A stretch of 53,449 nucleotides of DNA. It comes from Chloroflexota bacterium. GTDB lineage: Bacteria > Chloroflexota > Chloroflexia > Thermomicrobiales > UBA6265. The notes beneath the pieces were generated by a model. The model was not told where the DNA came from and made no database searches. It was given only the letters and a program-made list of their open reading frames with translations. The DNA lies in assembly GCA_023389575.1 (NCBI GenBank), contig JAEWEG010000072.1, positions 1 through 53,449 on the forward strand, read 5' to 3'. This document shows, piece after piece, positions 7,240 through 15,943 of the stretch (position 1 is the stretch's first letter; each line of letters starts with the position of its first letter). The translations under genes and the position numbers were made by a program.

Positions 7240-8907
7240 ATGCCCACGAAAACCCCGATCATTCTTGCCATCGACGATGATCCCGAAGTCCTGCAGGCCA
7301 TTTCCCGGGATCTTCGTAGCGAATATGGGAGCCAGTATCGTGTGATTCGCGCTGATTCCGGCGCGCAGGCGCTCGAAATCAGCCGCTCGGCGCGACTCGC
7401 CAACGAAGTGATCGCGCTCTTTCTGGCCGACCAGCGAATGCCTGGCATGTCCGGCGTCGAGTTCCTCCAACAGGTGAAAGACCTCTACCCGGACGCGAAG
7501 CGCGCCCTCCTCACCGCCTACGCCGACACCGATGCCGCGATCAAGGCCATTAACGACGTTCACGTCGACTACTACCTGATGAAGCCGTGGGACCCGCCCG
7601 AGCACCATCTCTACCCGGTCCTCAGCGACCTGCTGGAAGACTGGTCGGCCGGATACCGCCCCGCGTTCAGCGGCATCCGCCTCGTCGGCCACCGCTGGTC
7701 CGCCGATTCCCACGCCATGCGAGACTTCCTCGCCCGCAACCAGGTGCCCTTCGAATGGGCCGATATCGCCTCGGATCCCGAAGCGGAACAGATCCTGGCG
7801 CTGTCCGGTCATACCGCCGCCGATCTTCCCGTCGTCATCCTTCCCAACGGCGTCGCCGTTCCCAACCCGACCTTGCAGGAACTCGCCGGCAAGATTGGGC
7901 TGCGCCAAACTTCCCACACGCCGCTGTACGACCTGATCATTCTCGGTGGTGGCCCGGCCGGTCTCGCGGCGGCGGTCTACGGCGCCTCCGAGGGGCTGAA
8001 AACGTGCATCGTCGAGCGTCACGCCGCCGGTGGGCAGGCTGGTACCAGCTCGCGCATCGAGAATTATCTCGGCTTCCCGTCCGGCCTCTCCGGCGAGGAC
8101 CTCGCTCGCCGCGCCGCCACCCAGGCGCAGCGCTTCGGCGCGGAAAGCCTCCTCACCCATGAGGCCGTCCGCCTCACCGCGACACCCGGCTCCATTGGGG
8201 TCGAACTCCAGGACGGAACCGAGTTGCGCGGCGAATCGATGGTCATCGCCACGGGTGTCACCTACCGCCTGCTCGATGCCCCTGGCATCGCCGAACTCAC
8301 CGGCAGCGGCGTCTATTACGGTCCGGCGGGGGTTCCCGCCCAGGACCTGAAGGGCGCGGACGTGTTTGTCGTGGGGGGAGCGAATTCCGCGGGCCAAGCC
8401 GTGGTGTACTTCTCCGGCATCGCCAATTCCGTCACCATGATCGTGCGCGGGGAATCGCTCTCGTCGAGCATGTCGCACTACCTGATCGAGCGGATCGAGC
8501 ACACGCCGAATATCTCGGTGCGATACCACAGCGCCGTCGTTTCCGCCTCCGGAGACGACCACCTGGAAGCCATCCAACTCTGCGACTGGACCACCAACAC
8601 GCAGGAAACCGTTCCCGCCGGAGCCCTCTTCATCTTCATCGGCGCGGTTCCGCCCACGACCTGGCTGGCGCCCGACCTCCAGCTCGACGATCGCGGCTTC
8701 ATCCTGACCGGCACCGACATCCTGGCGGCCGGCAAGGGCAAGTGGCCGCTCGAACGCGACCCACTCATGCTGGAGACGAGCCTGCCGGGCGTGTTCGCCG
8801 CCGGCGATGTGCGTCATGGCTCCGGCAAGCGCGTGGCCACCGCCGTCGGGGAAGGCGCGTCGGCGGTCATGTCCGTCTGGCAATACCGGAGCCTGATGGG
8901 CCTGTAG
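7240..8907 (+). CDS. Response regulator fused to a thioredoxin-reductase-like FAD oxidoreductase
   Basis: Three-part fusion of 555 residues. Residues 5-125 are a REC domain with acidic Asp12-14, phosphoacceptor Asp64 (FLADQRMPGMSG), Thr92 and Lys115. Residues about 145-222 resemble a thioredoxin/glutaredoxin fold (VPFEWADIASDPEAEQ, ADLPVVILPNG) without cysteines. Residues 230-555 are a TrxB-like flavoprotein: FAD motif GGGPAGLAAA at 236, NAD(P)H motif GGANSAG at 379, and FAAGDVRHG near the end. The CxxC redox pair expected near 361-366 is replaced by GPAGVP, so it cannot act as a classical thioredoxin reductase. The ATG at 7240 has AGGAAG upstream. The divergent neighbour is a PAS histidine kinase. 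Confidence 0.9.
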   Translation: MPTKTPIILAIDDDPEVLQAISRDLRSEYGSQYRVIRADSGAQALEISRSARLANEVIALFLADQRMPGMSGVEFLQQVKDLYPDAKRALLTAYADTDAAIKAINDVHVDYYLMKPWDPPEHHLYPVLSDLLEDWSAGYRPAFSGIRLVGHRWSADSHAMRDFLARNQVPFEWADIASDPEAEQILALSGHTAADLPVVILPNGVAVPNPTLQELAGKIGLRQTSHTPLYDLIILGGGPAGLAAAVYGASEGLKTCIVERHAAGGQAGTSSRIENYLGFPSGLSGEDLARRAATQAQRFGAESLLTHEAVRLTATPGSIGVELQDGTELRGESMVIATGVTYRLLDAPGIAELTGSGVYYGPAGVPAQDLKGADVFVVGGANSAGQAVVYFSGIANSVTMIVRGESLSSSMSHYLIERIEHTPNISVRYHSAVVSASGDDHLEAIQLCDWTTNTQETVPAGALFIFIGAVPPTTWLAPDLQLDDRGFILTGTDILAAGKGKWPLERDPLMLETSLPGVFAAGDVRHGSGKRVATAVGEGASAVMSVWQYRSLMGL

Positions 8908-8992
8908 CCGAGACGGAATCGCTCAGGCACGTCGGTGTCAACGATTAGGATCGATGCGGACGCGGAGACATGCTCTTGTCTCTAACTGGTCA

Positions 8993-9391
8993 CTATGGTT
9001 GATCTTCGTCTGTATCGTCATCCTCTTCAGGTTGAGGAATAGTCAGATCCCCCAATCCGAGAAGGACACGCTCCGCTCGTTTCATCGACTCGTCACGTTG
9101 AAGCAACAGAGTCTCAATGGAAATATGGAGGTCGTAGTCGGCCGTGTTGCGAAATGTGCGGAGAAAGGCAAGGTCCTCCTCAAGGGTGGGATCTAACGGC
9201 GACAGCATTCTGGCAACCTCGCCATGTTCGCGGCCCAGACGCTCCCGTTTGTATCCCAGATTTACCTCACACCACTCGCGTGCTTCCAGATAGGCAGCGT
9301 AGTACGTCCGACCAATCTGGGTACGAATACTGGCCTCTGTCTCCACGGGGGTCAGGAGGGGGAGTACGTCCAGGAAAGCACGTCCCTTCAT
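8993..9391 (-). CDS. HEPN-like domain protein
   Basis: Small helical protein of 132 residues. The pattern RTYYAAYLEAREWCE, then REHGEVARML, then FLRTFRNTADYDLH resembles HEPN domains, in which a Tyr-rich first helix and a C-terminal RN...H/Y helix form an RNase or RNA-binding pocket. The canonical R-x(4-6)-H is not exact: after FRN the next His is seven residues away, so catalysis is doubtful. The C-terminus is very acidic (EEDDDTDEDQ). The ATG at 9391 overlaps the stop of the upstream gene (ATGA), implying translational coupling. The pair lies at the end of a sugar ABC operon. It may be a toxin/antitoxin-like or accessory module; this is inference. Confidence 0.6.
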   Translation of the reverse strand: MKGRAFLDVLPLLTPVETEASIRTQIGRTYYAAYLEAREWCEVNLGYKRERLGREHGEVARMLSPLDPTLEEDLAFLRTFRNTADYDLHISIETLLLQRDESMKRAERVLLGLGDLTIPQPEEDDDTDEDQP

Positions 9392-9726
9392 CGGGCATAT
9401 GTCTCGATCGGACCGGCCCACATCGGCATCACGAAGATCAGGTCCCGATCATATTTCGGGTTCTCGCGTACAGCTTTCGTGAAATCGTCTACGGTCTCCC
9501 AATAGCCTGGCCAGGGTTGGGTGACATGCACCAACATCCGCAATGGGGGATCCCAGTCATCGTATCCGACCGTATCGAGCTCAATTCTCACCTCCGGGAA
9601 CCGCTGGTGCGCCTCGTTACTCACCTCGGCGATAAAGCCCTCCAGTTCCGGATGCTCGGCGAGGACGGCCAGCACTGAATCCTTTTCGCGCGGGTCATCG
9701 GGAATGAACTGGGCAACGGCAACCAT
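9388..9726 (-). CDS. Unknown protein translationally coupled to a HEPN-like gene
   Basis: A 112-residue protein I do not recognise. The ATG at 9726 is preceded by AGGAGGTG at good spacing. Predicted helix LEGFIAEVSNEAHQRFP is followed by a strand EVRIELDTVGYDDWDPPLRM that leads into LVHVTQPWPG. That helix-strand order is faintly like a minimal nucleotidyltransferase, but the diagnostic GS...DxD motif is absent. Its stop overlaps the start of the HEPN-like gene, as in many HEPN partner pairs. It follows the nitrilase gene by 52 bp on the same strand. A role as partner or antidote of the HEPN-like protein is possible but unproven. Confidence 0.5.
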   Translation of the reverse strand: MVAVAQFIPDDPREKDSVLAVLAEHPELEGFIAEVSNEAHQRFPEVRIELDTVGYDDWDPPLRMLVHVTQPWPGYWETVDDFTKAVRENPKYDRDLIFVMPMWAGPIETYAR

Positions 9727-9778
9727 AAGCGCACCTCCTGCTCCCCACAGTGTAGCAACCGTCCAGTCCTCCCCAAGA

Positions 9779-10597
9779 CTAGATGATGGAAACCTCACGA
9801 TTCAGGCGGCGGTTGGCGATGGACGGCAGTTCCTGGCGAATCGTTCGCAGCCGCTCGAAGTCGAGATTCGCCATCGCGAACCCTTCCCCGTCTGGCGCGA
9901 CCGCCAGCACCGTTCCCCACGGATCGACGATCATGCTGCGACCGTAGGTCGTCCGGCCCCGCTTGTCCTTGCCCTGCTGTCCGGAAGCCAGCATGTAGGC
10001 CTGGTTCTCGATCGCCCGCGCCCGGATCAGCACTTCCCAGTGGTCCTTACCCGTGAAGAGTGTGAACGCGGCGGGCAGGAACATGAACTCCGCGCCCTGC
10101 TCCATCAGCCCCCGGAACAGCTCCGGGAACCGCAGGTCGTAGCAGATCGCCAGCCCCGCCGTGTGGCCCTCGATATCCGCCGTCACCACGTCCGAGCCCG
10201 GCGCGATCGTCGCCGACTCCAGCGCGTCCACCTGGCCCGGAATCTGTACGTCGTAGAGGTGGATCTTGCGGTAGCGGGCCCGTTCCTCGCCGTTGCGGTC
10301 AAACAGCACGCTGGTGTTGTAGGTTCGATCGTCGCCGTCGATCGCCTCATGGATCGACCCGGCCAGCAGCCACACGCCATGTTCCCGCGCCGCCGCCGCG
10401 AACCGGTCCGACACTGGTCCCGGGATGCTCGACTTGATCGCGGGCACGCCCTCGTCGCCGCCGTGATAGTCAACCATTTCCGGCAGCACCACCACGTCCG
10501 CGCCCGCCGCGGCCGCGTCCCGAGTCAAACGAAGCGCCGTCGCCAGGTTTTGTTCGAGGTCCTCTTCCACGTGCATCTGCACAACCGCGGCCTTCAT
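9779..10597 (-). CDS. Carbon-nitrogen hydrolase (nitrilase superfamily, Nit2/omega-amidase-like)
   Basis: Cytoplasmic hydrolase of 272 residues with the full Glu-Lys-Cys triad: Glu40 (VVLPEM), Lys111 (RYRKIHLYD) and Cys152 (AICYDLRFPEL). The CYDLRFPEL context and the length match the Nit/omega-amidase branch, which deaminates omega-amides such as 2-oxoglutaramate; other carbamoyl substrates are possible. The ATG at 10597 is preferred over a GTG nine bases upstream because AAGGAG then has proper spacing. The gene sits 90 bp after a sugar-permease gene on the same strand and may be read through from that operon. Confidence 0.88.
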   Translation of the reverse strand: MKAAVVQMHVEEDLEQNLATALRLTRDAAAAGADVVVLPEMVDYHGGDEGVPAIKSSIPGPVSDRFAAAAREHGVWLLAGSIHEAIDGDDRTYNTSVLFDRNGEERARYRKIHLYDVQIPGQVDALESATIAPGSDVVTADIEGHTAGLAICYDLRFPELFRGLMEQGAEFMFLPAAFTLFTGKDHWEVLIRARAIENQAYMLASGQQGKDKRGRTTYGRSMIVDPWGTVLAVAPDGEGFAMANLDFERLRTIRQELPSIANRRLNREVSII

Positions 10598-10687
10598 CGC
10601 AAGCACTCCTTCTTCTTAACGGGATGAGAGGCCACGCATGACCTCCCACCACACCACTCTATCCTCGAAACGCGCTTTCCGGGAAGG

Positions 10688-11620
10688 TTATCCCTTGAGC
10701 GCGCCAGCCGTCAGCCCCGATTCCAGTCGTCGCTGGAACAGGATGTACACGATCAGCGTCGGCACCATCGTAATCGTCATCGCGGCGAACAACGCGCCGT
10801 AGTCGTTCTGGTACCCCTGCTGGATCGCAAGCATGCCGAGGCCCTGAGAGAGGACTCGCTTGTCCTCGTCCTGCATGAGCACCAACGGCAGCAGGTACTG
10901 GTTCCACTGGCCCAGGAAGTTGAAGATGCCCATCGCGATCAGGCCCGGCTTGGCCATCGGCAGCATCACCTGGAAGAAGGTCTGGTACTGACTCGCGCCG
11001 TCCACGATCGCCGCCTCGGCCACCTCGCCCGGTAATGTCTTGAAGAATCCCACCAGGAAGAAGATGGTGAACGGCAACGAGTACGCCATGTACACCAGCG
11101 CCAGGCCGTGATAGGTGTCCTTGATGTGCAGGTCGCTCATCAGGAAGTAGAGCGGCACCAGGCCCAGGAACACCGGGAACATGAGGCCCGCCATGAACAG
11201 GAGGAACAGCGCCCGGTTTCCCGGGAACTCGAACCGGGCGATGACGTAGGCCGCCATCGCCGAAACCAGCAGCGTGCCGGTTAGCGACATCGCGATCACG
11301 ATCACGCTGTTGAAGACGTAACGGCCGATTCGCGCCTCGGTCCACGCGTTGCTGAAGTTCTGCCACTGCAACGAGGCGGGCAGGTCCCACGGGCTGAACA
11401 GGATTTCGGTGTTCGTCTTGAACGATGTCGTGATCATCCAGACGAACGGGAAGATCACGAGGACCGCCCAGAACACCAGCAGCAACTGGGTGGCCAGCGC
11501 CAGCACCCGCTCGCCCGTCGTCTTGTTGCCCACGGCCGTCACACTGCCGGAGGCTTCCGGGGCGTTGATTTCTTCCGGGTCCAACGCCGGGGTTGGCGTA
11601 GGCGCCACGTTCATACTCAT
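10688..11620 (-). CDS. Carbohydrate ABC transporter permease, MalG-type
   Basis: Second membrane subunit of a sugar importer, 310 residues, with about six hydrophobic segments. The EAA loop that contacts the ATPase is clear (EVAEAAIVDGASQYQTFFQV, then MLPMAKPGL). The N-terminus carries a 35-residue Pro/Ala-rich cytoplasmic extension before the first helix (LALATQLLLVFWAVLVIFPF), and WMITTSFKTNTEI is characteristic of MalG-like proteins. It follows the MalF-type gene by 63 bp on the same strand. Confidence 0.92.
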   Translation of the reverse strand: MSMNVAPTPTPALDPEEINAPEASGSVTAVGNKTTGERVLALATQLLLVFWAVLVIFPFVWMITTSFKTNTEILFSPWDLPASLQWQNFSNAWTEARIGRYVFNSVIVIAMSLTGTLLVSAMAAYVIARFEFPGNRALFLLFMAGLMFPVFLGLVPLYFLMSDLHIKDTYHGLALVYMAYSLPFTIFFLVGFFKTLPGEVAEAAIVDGASQYQTFFQVMLPMAKPGLIAMGIFNFLGQWNQYLLPLVLMQDEDKRVLSQGLGMLAIQQGYQNDYGALFAAMTITMVPTLIVYILFQRRLESGLTAGALKG

Positions 11621-11683
11621 GAAAGGCCGTCCAATCTCGCATCCTGGCCACTACTCGCCGCGCTCCCCCGCCAGGGGGCAAGA

Positions 11684-12586
11684 TCAAAATTCATAGGTCT
11701 CTCGCCGCGTCACGCGCATGATCACCACCGACAGCAGCAACGTCAGGATCAGCAGGATCACGCCCACCGCCGACGCCGAGCCCCACCGGCTGCGGGTGAA
11801 CGCCTCGCCATACATGAAGATCGCCGCCACTTCCGCCTTCCGCGCGGCGACACCGCCACCGCCGCCGGTCATCACCTGGACCAGCGTGAAGAAGTCGAGC
11901 GCCGCGATGGCGATGTAGATGAGCGCGGTCCGGATCGTCTCCCACATCAGCGGCAGCGTGATGTCCTTGAACTGCCGCCAGCGGTTGGCTCCATCCAGCA
12001 CCGCCGCCTCATAGAACGAGGTTGGGATCGACTGCATGCTGGCGATGAAGATCACCATGTAGAAGCCAACGCTGGACCACACCGCGACCGCCGCGATCGC
12101 CCACAGGATGGTGGAGGGATCGCCAAGCCAGGCTCGCTCCAGCGAACTCAGCCCCACGATGTCCAGCGCGGAGTTCAGGATGCCGTAACTCGGGTTGTAC
12201 ACATAGGTGAACAGGATACCGACGATGACCGCGGATATGACCTGCGGGAAGAAGAACACGATCCGGTAGAATCCGGACCCCTTCACCTCCCCGCCCTTGC
12301 CGCCTCCAGTGAACAGCGACGCGAAGAGCAGCGCGATCGAGATCGTCACGATCGGCAGCACGATCAGCAGCTGCACGTTCCTGGTCAGGGCGTCCATGAA
12401 GCGCGAGTCTTCGAGCAGGCGGCGGTAGTTGTCCAGGCCCACCCACGGCATGTTCGCCGAGGTGCCCCGCCAGCTGGTCATGGAAATGTAGAAGGCACGC
12501 CCATAGGGGTACAGCACGAATACCGAGTACAGAATTAGCGCCGGCAACATGAAGGGAATGATGAGCCTGTATTTCCGATAGTACAC
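11684..12586 (-). CDS. Sugar ABC transporter permease, MalF-type
   Basis: First membrane subunit of the sugar importer, about 300 residues from a GTG start near 12586, which has CAGGAG six bases upstream; a longer GTG start near 12661 is possible. It has six hydrophobic segments starting with YRLIIPFMLPALILYSVFVL, the typical FYISMTSWRG and WVGLDNYRRL of the family, and the EAA loop FYEAAVLDGANRWRQFKDIT. It lies between the binding-protein gene and the MalG-type gene, all on the minus strand. No ATPase gene is present. Confidence 0.9.
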   Translation of the reverse strand: MYYRKYRLIIPFMLPALILYSVFVLYPYGRAFYISMTSWRGTSANMPWVGLDNYRRLLEDSRFMDALTRNVQLLIVLPIVTISIALLFASLFTGGGKGGEVKGSGFYRIVFFFPQVISAVIVGILFTYVYNPSYGILNSALDIVGLSSLERAWLGDPSTILWAIAAVAVWSSVGFYMVIFIASMQSIPTSFYEAAVLDGANRWRQFKDITLPLMWETIRTALIYIAIAALDFFTLVQVMTGGGGGVAARKAEVAAIFMYGEAFTRSRWGSASAVGVILLILTLLLSVVIMRVTRRETYEF

Positions 12587-12769
12587 CCGGCACTCCTGTG
12601 GTCGTCGCGTGATGGGCCCTGTCGTCCCACCGGCGCGGATATGCTCCCGCGTCACCGCCACCGCGTGGTCGACGCGTCACTCATCCAGGTTCCGCGAACG
12701 ATCCTTATCTCAACCTGGCCGCCTGGCGCGCCCCACGCGCGTCCACCCCTGGCGGCCCGAAACCGGAAG

Positions 12770-12803
12770 CGAGATGGACGCGCCTATCAGCGCGCCCATC
12801 TCG
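12770..12803 (-). terminator. Intercistronic hairpin between binding protein and permease genes
   Basis: A 14-position stem (12770-12783 with 12790-12803, one A/C mismatch) with loop CTATCA. It sits about 40 bp after the binding-protein stop and about 180 bp before the permease start. It occupies the same place as the hairpin at 248-282 in the other sugar ABC operon, and likely limits read-through into the permeases. Confidence 0.65.
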
Positions 12804-12841
12804 TCTCGCGGCCGGCGGGCGATGTGCCCGTCGGCCTGGCG

Positions 12842-14302
12842 TTATGCCGCCGGCGTGGCCGCCGGAGCTGGCTGCTCGCGCGGGAACTTCTGGATCGAAT
12901 CGTCTTCGCGAAGCTGGTCCGTCAGGTCCTGCAACGCCGAGACCATGTCCTCGACACCGGTCTGGCCAGTCAGCAGGGCGCCGAACTGGAACTTCGACTC
13001 TTCGTCGAGATCGGCGTAGCGGGCGTACAGCGCGGTGAAGGTGTTGCCGGCCGCCGCCGCGATGCCGTCCTGCGCCGACTTGAACGCCGTGCCCAGGTCC
13101 AGCCCTTCGGCCGAGCCCGTCACCACGGTCAGCGACTTGGTCAGTTCGGAGAAGGTCTTGCCGCCTTCCTTCGAGAAGAGCAGGCGGAGGTACTCCATGC
13201 CGCCGGCCGGGTTGGCGCCGGTCGGGACGATGAAGGTTTCACCAGCCGACACGCTCGCCGCCGTCTGCGGGTTCACGTCGCTGTCGTCGATGCCCGGGGA
13301 GGCATTGACCGTCATCATGAAGCCTTCCGGAATGACATCCTTCATCTCGTTCTCGAGCCAGGTGCCACACGGAATGAACGCGGCCTGCCCCTGCAGCCAG
13401 GCGGCCTGGGACTCGGTGTGGCTCAGCGCCTCGGTGCCGTCCATGATGAAGCCGTCATCGTAGAGACGCTTCATGATTTCCAGAACCTCGGCCACGGCCG
13501 GCTGCGTCCAGGCATCCTCTTCGAGGTTGTCCAGCTTCAGGATCGCTTCCCAGCCAGCGCGCTTGTACAGCACTTCGTTGAACACGGTGCGCATGTACTG
13601 CGGGTACTGGCCCTGGTAGGTCCACGGCGCGATGCCAGCATCCTTGATGGTCTGGCAAAGGGCGAACATGTCGTCCCACGTCGTCGGGTATTCCCACCCG
13701 TTCTCCTCGAACAGGGCGGCGTTATGCCAGATACCGTTCATGTTGTACACGTAGTTCAGCACGTGCTGGACGCCGTCGTACACGCCCTCGGCCTGGGTTC
13801 CCGCATCGAGCGAGTCGGCGAAGGTGACGCCCGGCTGACCGAAGGCCTCGGCCTCCATCAGCGGCGCGAGGTCGGTGAGCTGGCCTTCGGACACCAGGGT
13901 GGTGTTGTTGAAGTTGCCCGCGCCAGAGTTGTCCATCACGTCCGGCGGGTTGCCGTCGACGAACCGCGCCTGGTACTGCTCTTGAAGGCGCTGCGTGCCG
14001 GCGTAGGTGATTTCCGCGTTCGGGTACAGCGAGTTGTAGCGCTCGTTGTTGGCGATCGCGTAGTCGTCGCCGTAGCCACCCTTGAAGATCACCACGTCGA
14101 GCGGCGCTTCCGGGTCGACGCCAAGCGGGTTCTCAACGCCCTGCGCCGCCGCGGTCTGCGCCACCGAGGCCATCGCCACGGCCAGCGCCGGTCCGGAAAT
14201 CCCCAACACGGTCGCCCGCTGGATCATCTGCCGGCGAGACATGCCCTTTTCCGCGACTTCGCGGAACAACGAATCGATTCGACGATTCATATCGCTAGAC
14301 AC
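12842..14302 (-). CDS. Sugar ABC transporter substrate-binding protein (family 1), Tat-type signal
   Basis: Extracellular sugar-binding protein of about 486 residues. The GTG at 14302 is chosen because AGGAGGT lies six bases upstream. A twin-arginine motif appears about 20 residues in (MSRRQMIQRATVLGISGPAL), with an AQTAAAQG cleavage-like end. The mature part has the family 1 fold: PLDVVIFKGGYGDDYAI at the start and EYLRLLFSKEGGKTFSEL late. A very Ala/Pro-rich tail (EQPAPAATPAA) ends the protein. It heads an operon with two permease genes. The sugar cannot be inferred. Confidence 0.92.
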   Translation of the reverse strand: MSSDMNRRIDSLFREVAEKGMSRRQMIQRATVLGISGPALAVAMASVAQTAAAQGVENPLGVDPEAPLDVVIFKGGYGDDYAIANNERYNSLYPNAEITYAGTQRLQEQYQARFVDGNPPDVMDNSGAGNFNNTTLVSEGQLTDLAPLMEAEAFGQPGVTFADSLDAGTQAEGVYDGVQHVLNYVYNMNGIWHNAALFEENGWEYPTTWDDMFALCQTIKDAGIAPWTYQGQYPQYMRTVFNEVLYKRAGWEAILKLDNLEEDAWTQPAVAEVLEIMKRLYDDGFIMDGTEALSHTESQAAWLQGQAAFIPCGTWLENEMKDVIPEGFMMTVNASPGIDDSDVNPQTAASVSAGETFIVPTGANPAGGMEYLRLLFSKEGGKTFSELTKSLTVVTGSAEGLDLGTAFKSAQDGIAAAAGNTFTALYARYADLDEESKFQFGALLTGQTGVEDMVSALQDLTDQLREDDSIQKFPREQPAPAATPAA

Positions 14303-14883
14303 CCGGATACCTCCTGAACATGGCGCCGCCCAATACGGGGCGGAACCTACTGCCTGCATCCGGCTCTCCCGGACGCTTCATCAAAGATGTGATGATTGGA
14401 CCCAAGTGTACTCCCGGCCACGAGCGGTTGCGAAAATCCACGGGCGCCCCAGGCCGCGCATATCACCTGGCGCTCCTGAACCGCTCGCTTTATTAAGTGA
14501 AGGATTACCTTCCCAGACCGCGACCGAAATTACACGGTGAATGTCCCAAATCCAACCATGAACCGTCAAGTAGGATGGGACCGTCACGCCCTATTTCAAT
14601 TCGTATCCGGAAACAGACCGCTTGGTCGCCGCGCCCAACCGTTGGGATTGGGCATGGGCTGGGACGGGTACCGGCTCTCGCCCGGCCCATCGAAAACAGG
14701 CGCTCCAGCACGCGGAACGCGGTGCCCTGCGCCTCTGCTCCCTCCCCGCCAATACGCACGAAACGCGGGTCGGCCGCCCACCTCCCGGCGTGGTCCGGAC
14801 GGTGGTGTATAGTCTCCCCAAGTCACAACACCACACGATGGCCGTCGCTGGCCGCCACGCGAACCACATGGGAGGAAACTCGT
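14303..14883. promoter_or_regulatory. Divergent control region between sugar ABC and TRAP operons
   Basis: A 581-bp gene-free stretch between two divergent transport operons. The right half holds a good -10 hexamer, TATAGT at 14808-14813, about 70 bp before the TRAP binding-protein start, but no convincing -35. Short open frames occur on both strands; none has a ribosome-binding site or protein-like composition. Confidence 0.4.
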
Positions 14884-15879
14884 ATGGCACGTTCCCGTCT
14901 TCACGGCATTCTTGCCGTTCTCTTGATGTCGGCGCTGCTCATCGCGCCCGCCGCAAACGCCCAGTCCACCCGCCTCTCCATCGCCACCGGCGGAACCGGC
15001 GGGGTCTACTACCCCTACGGTGGCGCGCTCGCCAGCCTGCTTTCCAGCAACCTCGACGACACCGAGGTCACCGCCGAGGTCACATCGGCCTCCGTCGACA
15101 ACATGTACCTGATCGACAGCGGCGACGCCGACCTCGCCTTCGTCCTCGGCGATACCGCCTGGGACGCCGTGCAGGGCAACGCGCCATTCGAACAGCCCGT
15201 CAACGGCGTCGCCCTCGCCACCCTCTACAACAACTACACCCACATCGTGGTGAACAGCGATTCCGGCATCAGTTCCGTCGCCGACCTCGCCGGCAAGCGC
15301 GTCTCCGTCGGGTCGCCCGGCAGCGGCACCGAGGTCATCGCGAACCGCATCCTCGAGGTGAGCGGCATCGACCCGGAATCCGGCATCGAGGTTGAACGCC
15401 TCGGCGCGGCCGAGTCGGCCGACGCCATGCGCGACGGTAACATCGACGCCTTCTTCTGGTCCGGCGGGCTCCCAACCGCCGCCGTCACCGATCTCGGCGC
15501 CACCCCCAATCTCTCCATCAGCATCCTCCCGCACGCCGATGTCGCGCCGCTCCTCCAGGAAGCCTACGGTGACTTCTACGGCACCGCCACCATTCCGGCA
15601 GAAACGTATCCCGGCCAGACCGAGGATGTCGAAGTGGTCGTCGTTCCCAACGTTCTCGTCGTGAATGGCGACATGGATGAGGAACTGGCCTACAACATCA
15701 CCCGCGTCATGTTCGAGGGTCAGTCCGAACTCGCCGCGGCTCATCCGGCCGCGAACGAGCTGACGCTCGAAAACGCCGTCCAGAACTCGCCGATCGACTT
15801 CCATCCCGGCGCCATTCGTTACTACGAGGAGCAGGGCGTGACCATCGGCGGTGGCGACGAAGCCACGCCCGCCGGATAG
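14884..15879 (+). CDS. TAXI-family TRAP transporter solute-binding protein
   Basis: Periplasmic/extracellular receptor of a TRAP transporter, 331 residues. The ATG at 14884 has GGGAGGAAA upstream. A Sec signal peptide is evident (GILAVLLMSALLIAPAANAQ). The mature protein begins with the TAXI hallmark LSIATGGTGGVYYPYGGALA, then TAEVTSASVDNMYLIDSGDA and LAGKRVSVGSPGSGTE. It is followed by a DUF1850 gene and a fused TRAP permease gene, the standard TAXI set. Known or suspected ligands of the class include glutamate and other organic acids; the ligand here is unknown. Confidence 0.93.
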   Translation: MARSRLHGILAVLLMSALLIAPAANAQSTRLSIATGGTGGVYYPYGGALASLLSSNLDDTEVTAEVTSASVDNMYLIDSGDADLAFVLGDTAWDAVQGNAPFEQPVNGVALATLYNNYTHIVVNSDSGISSVADLAGKRVSVGSPGSGTEVIANRILEVSGIDPESGIEVERLGAAESADAMRDGNIDAFFWSGGLPTAAVTDLGATPNLSISILPHADVAPLLQEAYGDFYGTATIPAETYPGQTEDVEVVVVPNVLVVNGDMDEELAYNITRVMFEGQSELAAAHPAANELTLENAVQNSPIDFHPGAIRYYEEQGVTIGGGDEATPAG

Positions 15880-15943
15880 CAGGGCACGAAACGGGGAGGC
15901 CGGCCAGGTCTCCCCGTTTCTCTTTCCCGGCACGCATCCGCCC

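Noticed and set aside
7096..8883. 595-codon minus-strand frame opposite the REC-flavoprotein gene
   Set aside because: Antisense shadow; the plus-strand gene has REC, FAD and NAD(P)H motifs and a ribosome-binding site.
12641..14317. 558-codon plus-strand frame opposite the second sugar-binding protein gene
   Set aside because: Antisense shadow with very high Arg/His/Val and no recognisable domain.
14303..14883. Short frames between the sugar ABC and TRAP operons considered as a gene
   Set aside because: No ribosome-binding site and no protein-like pattern; treated as control region.
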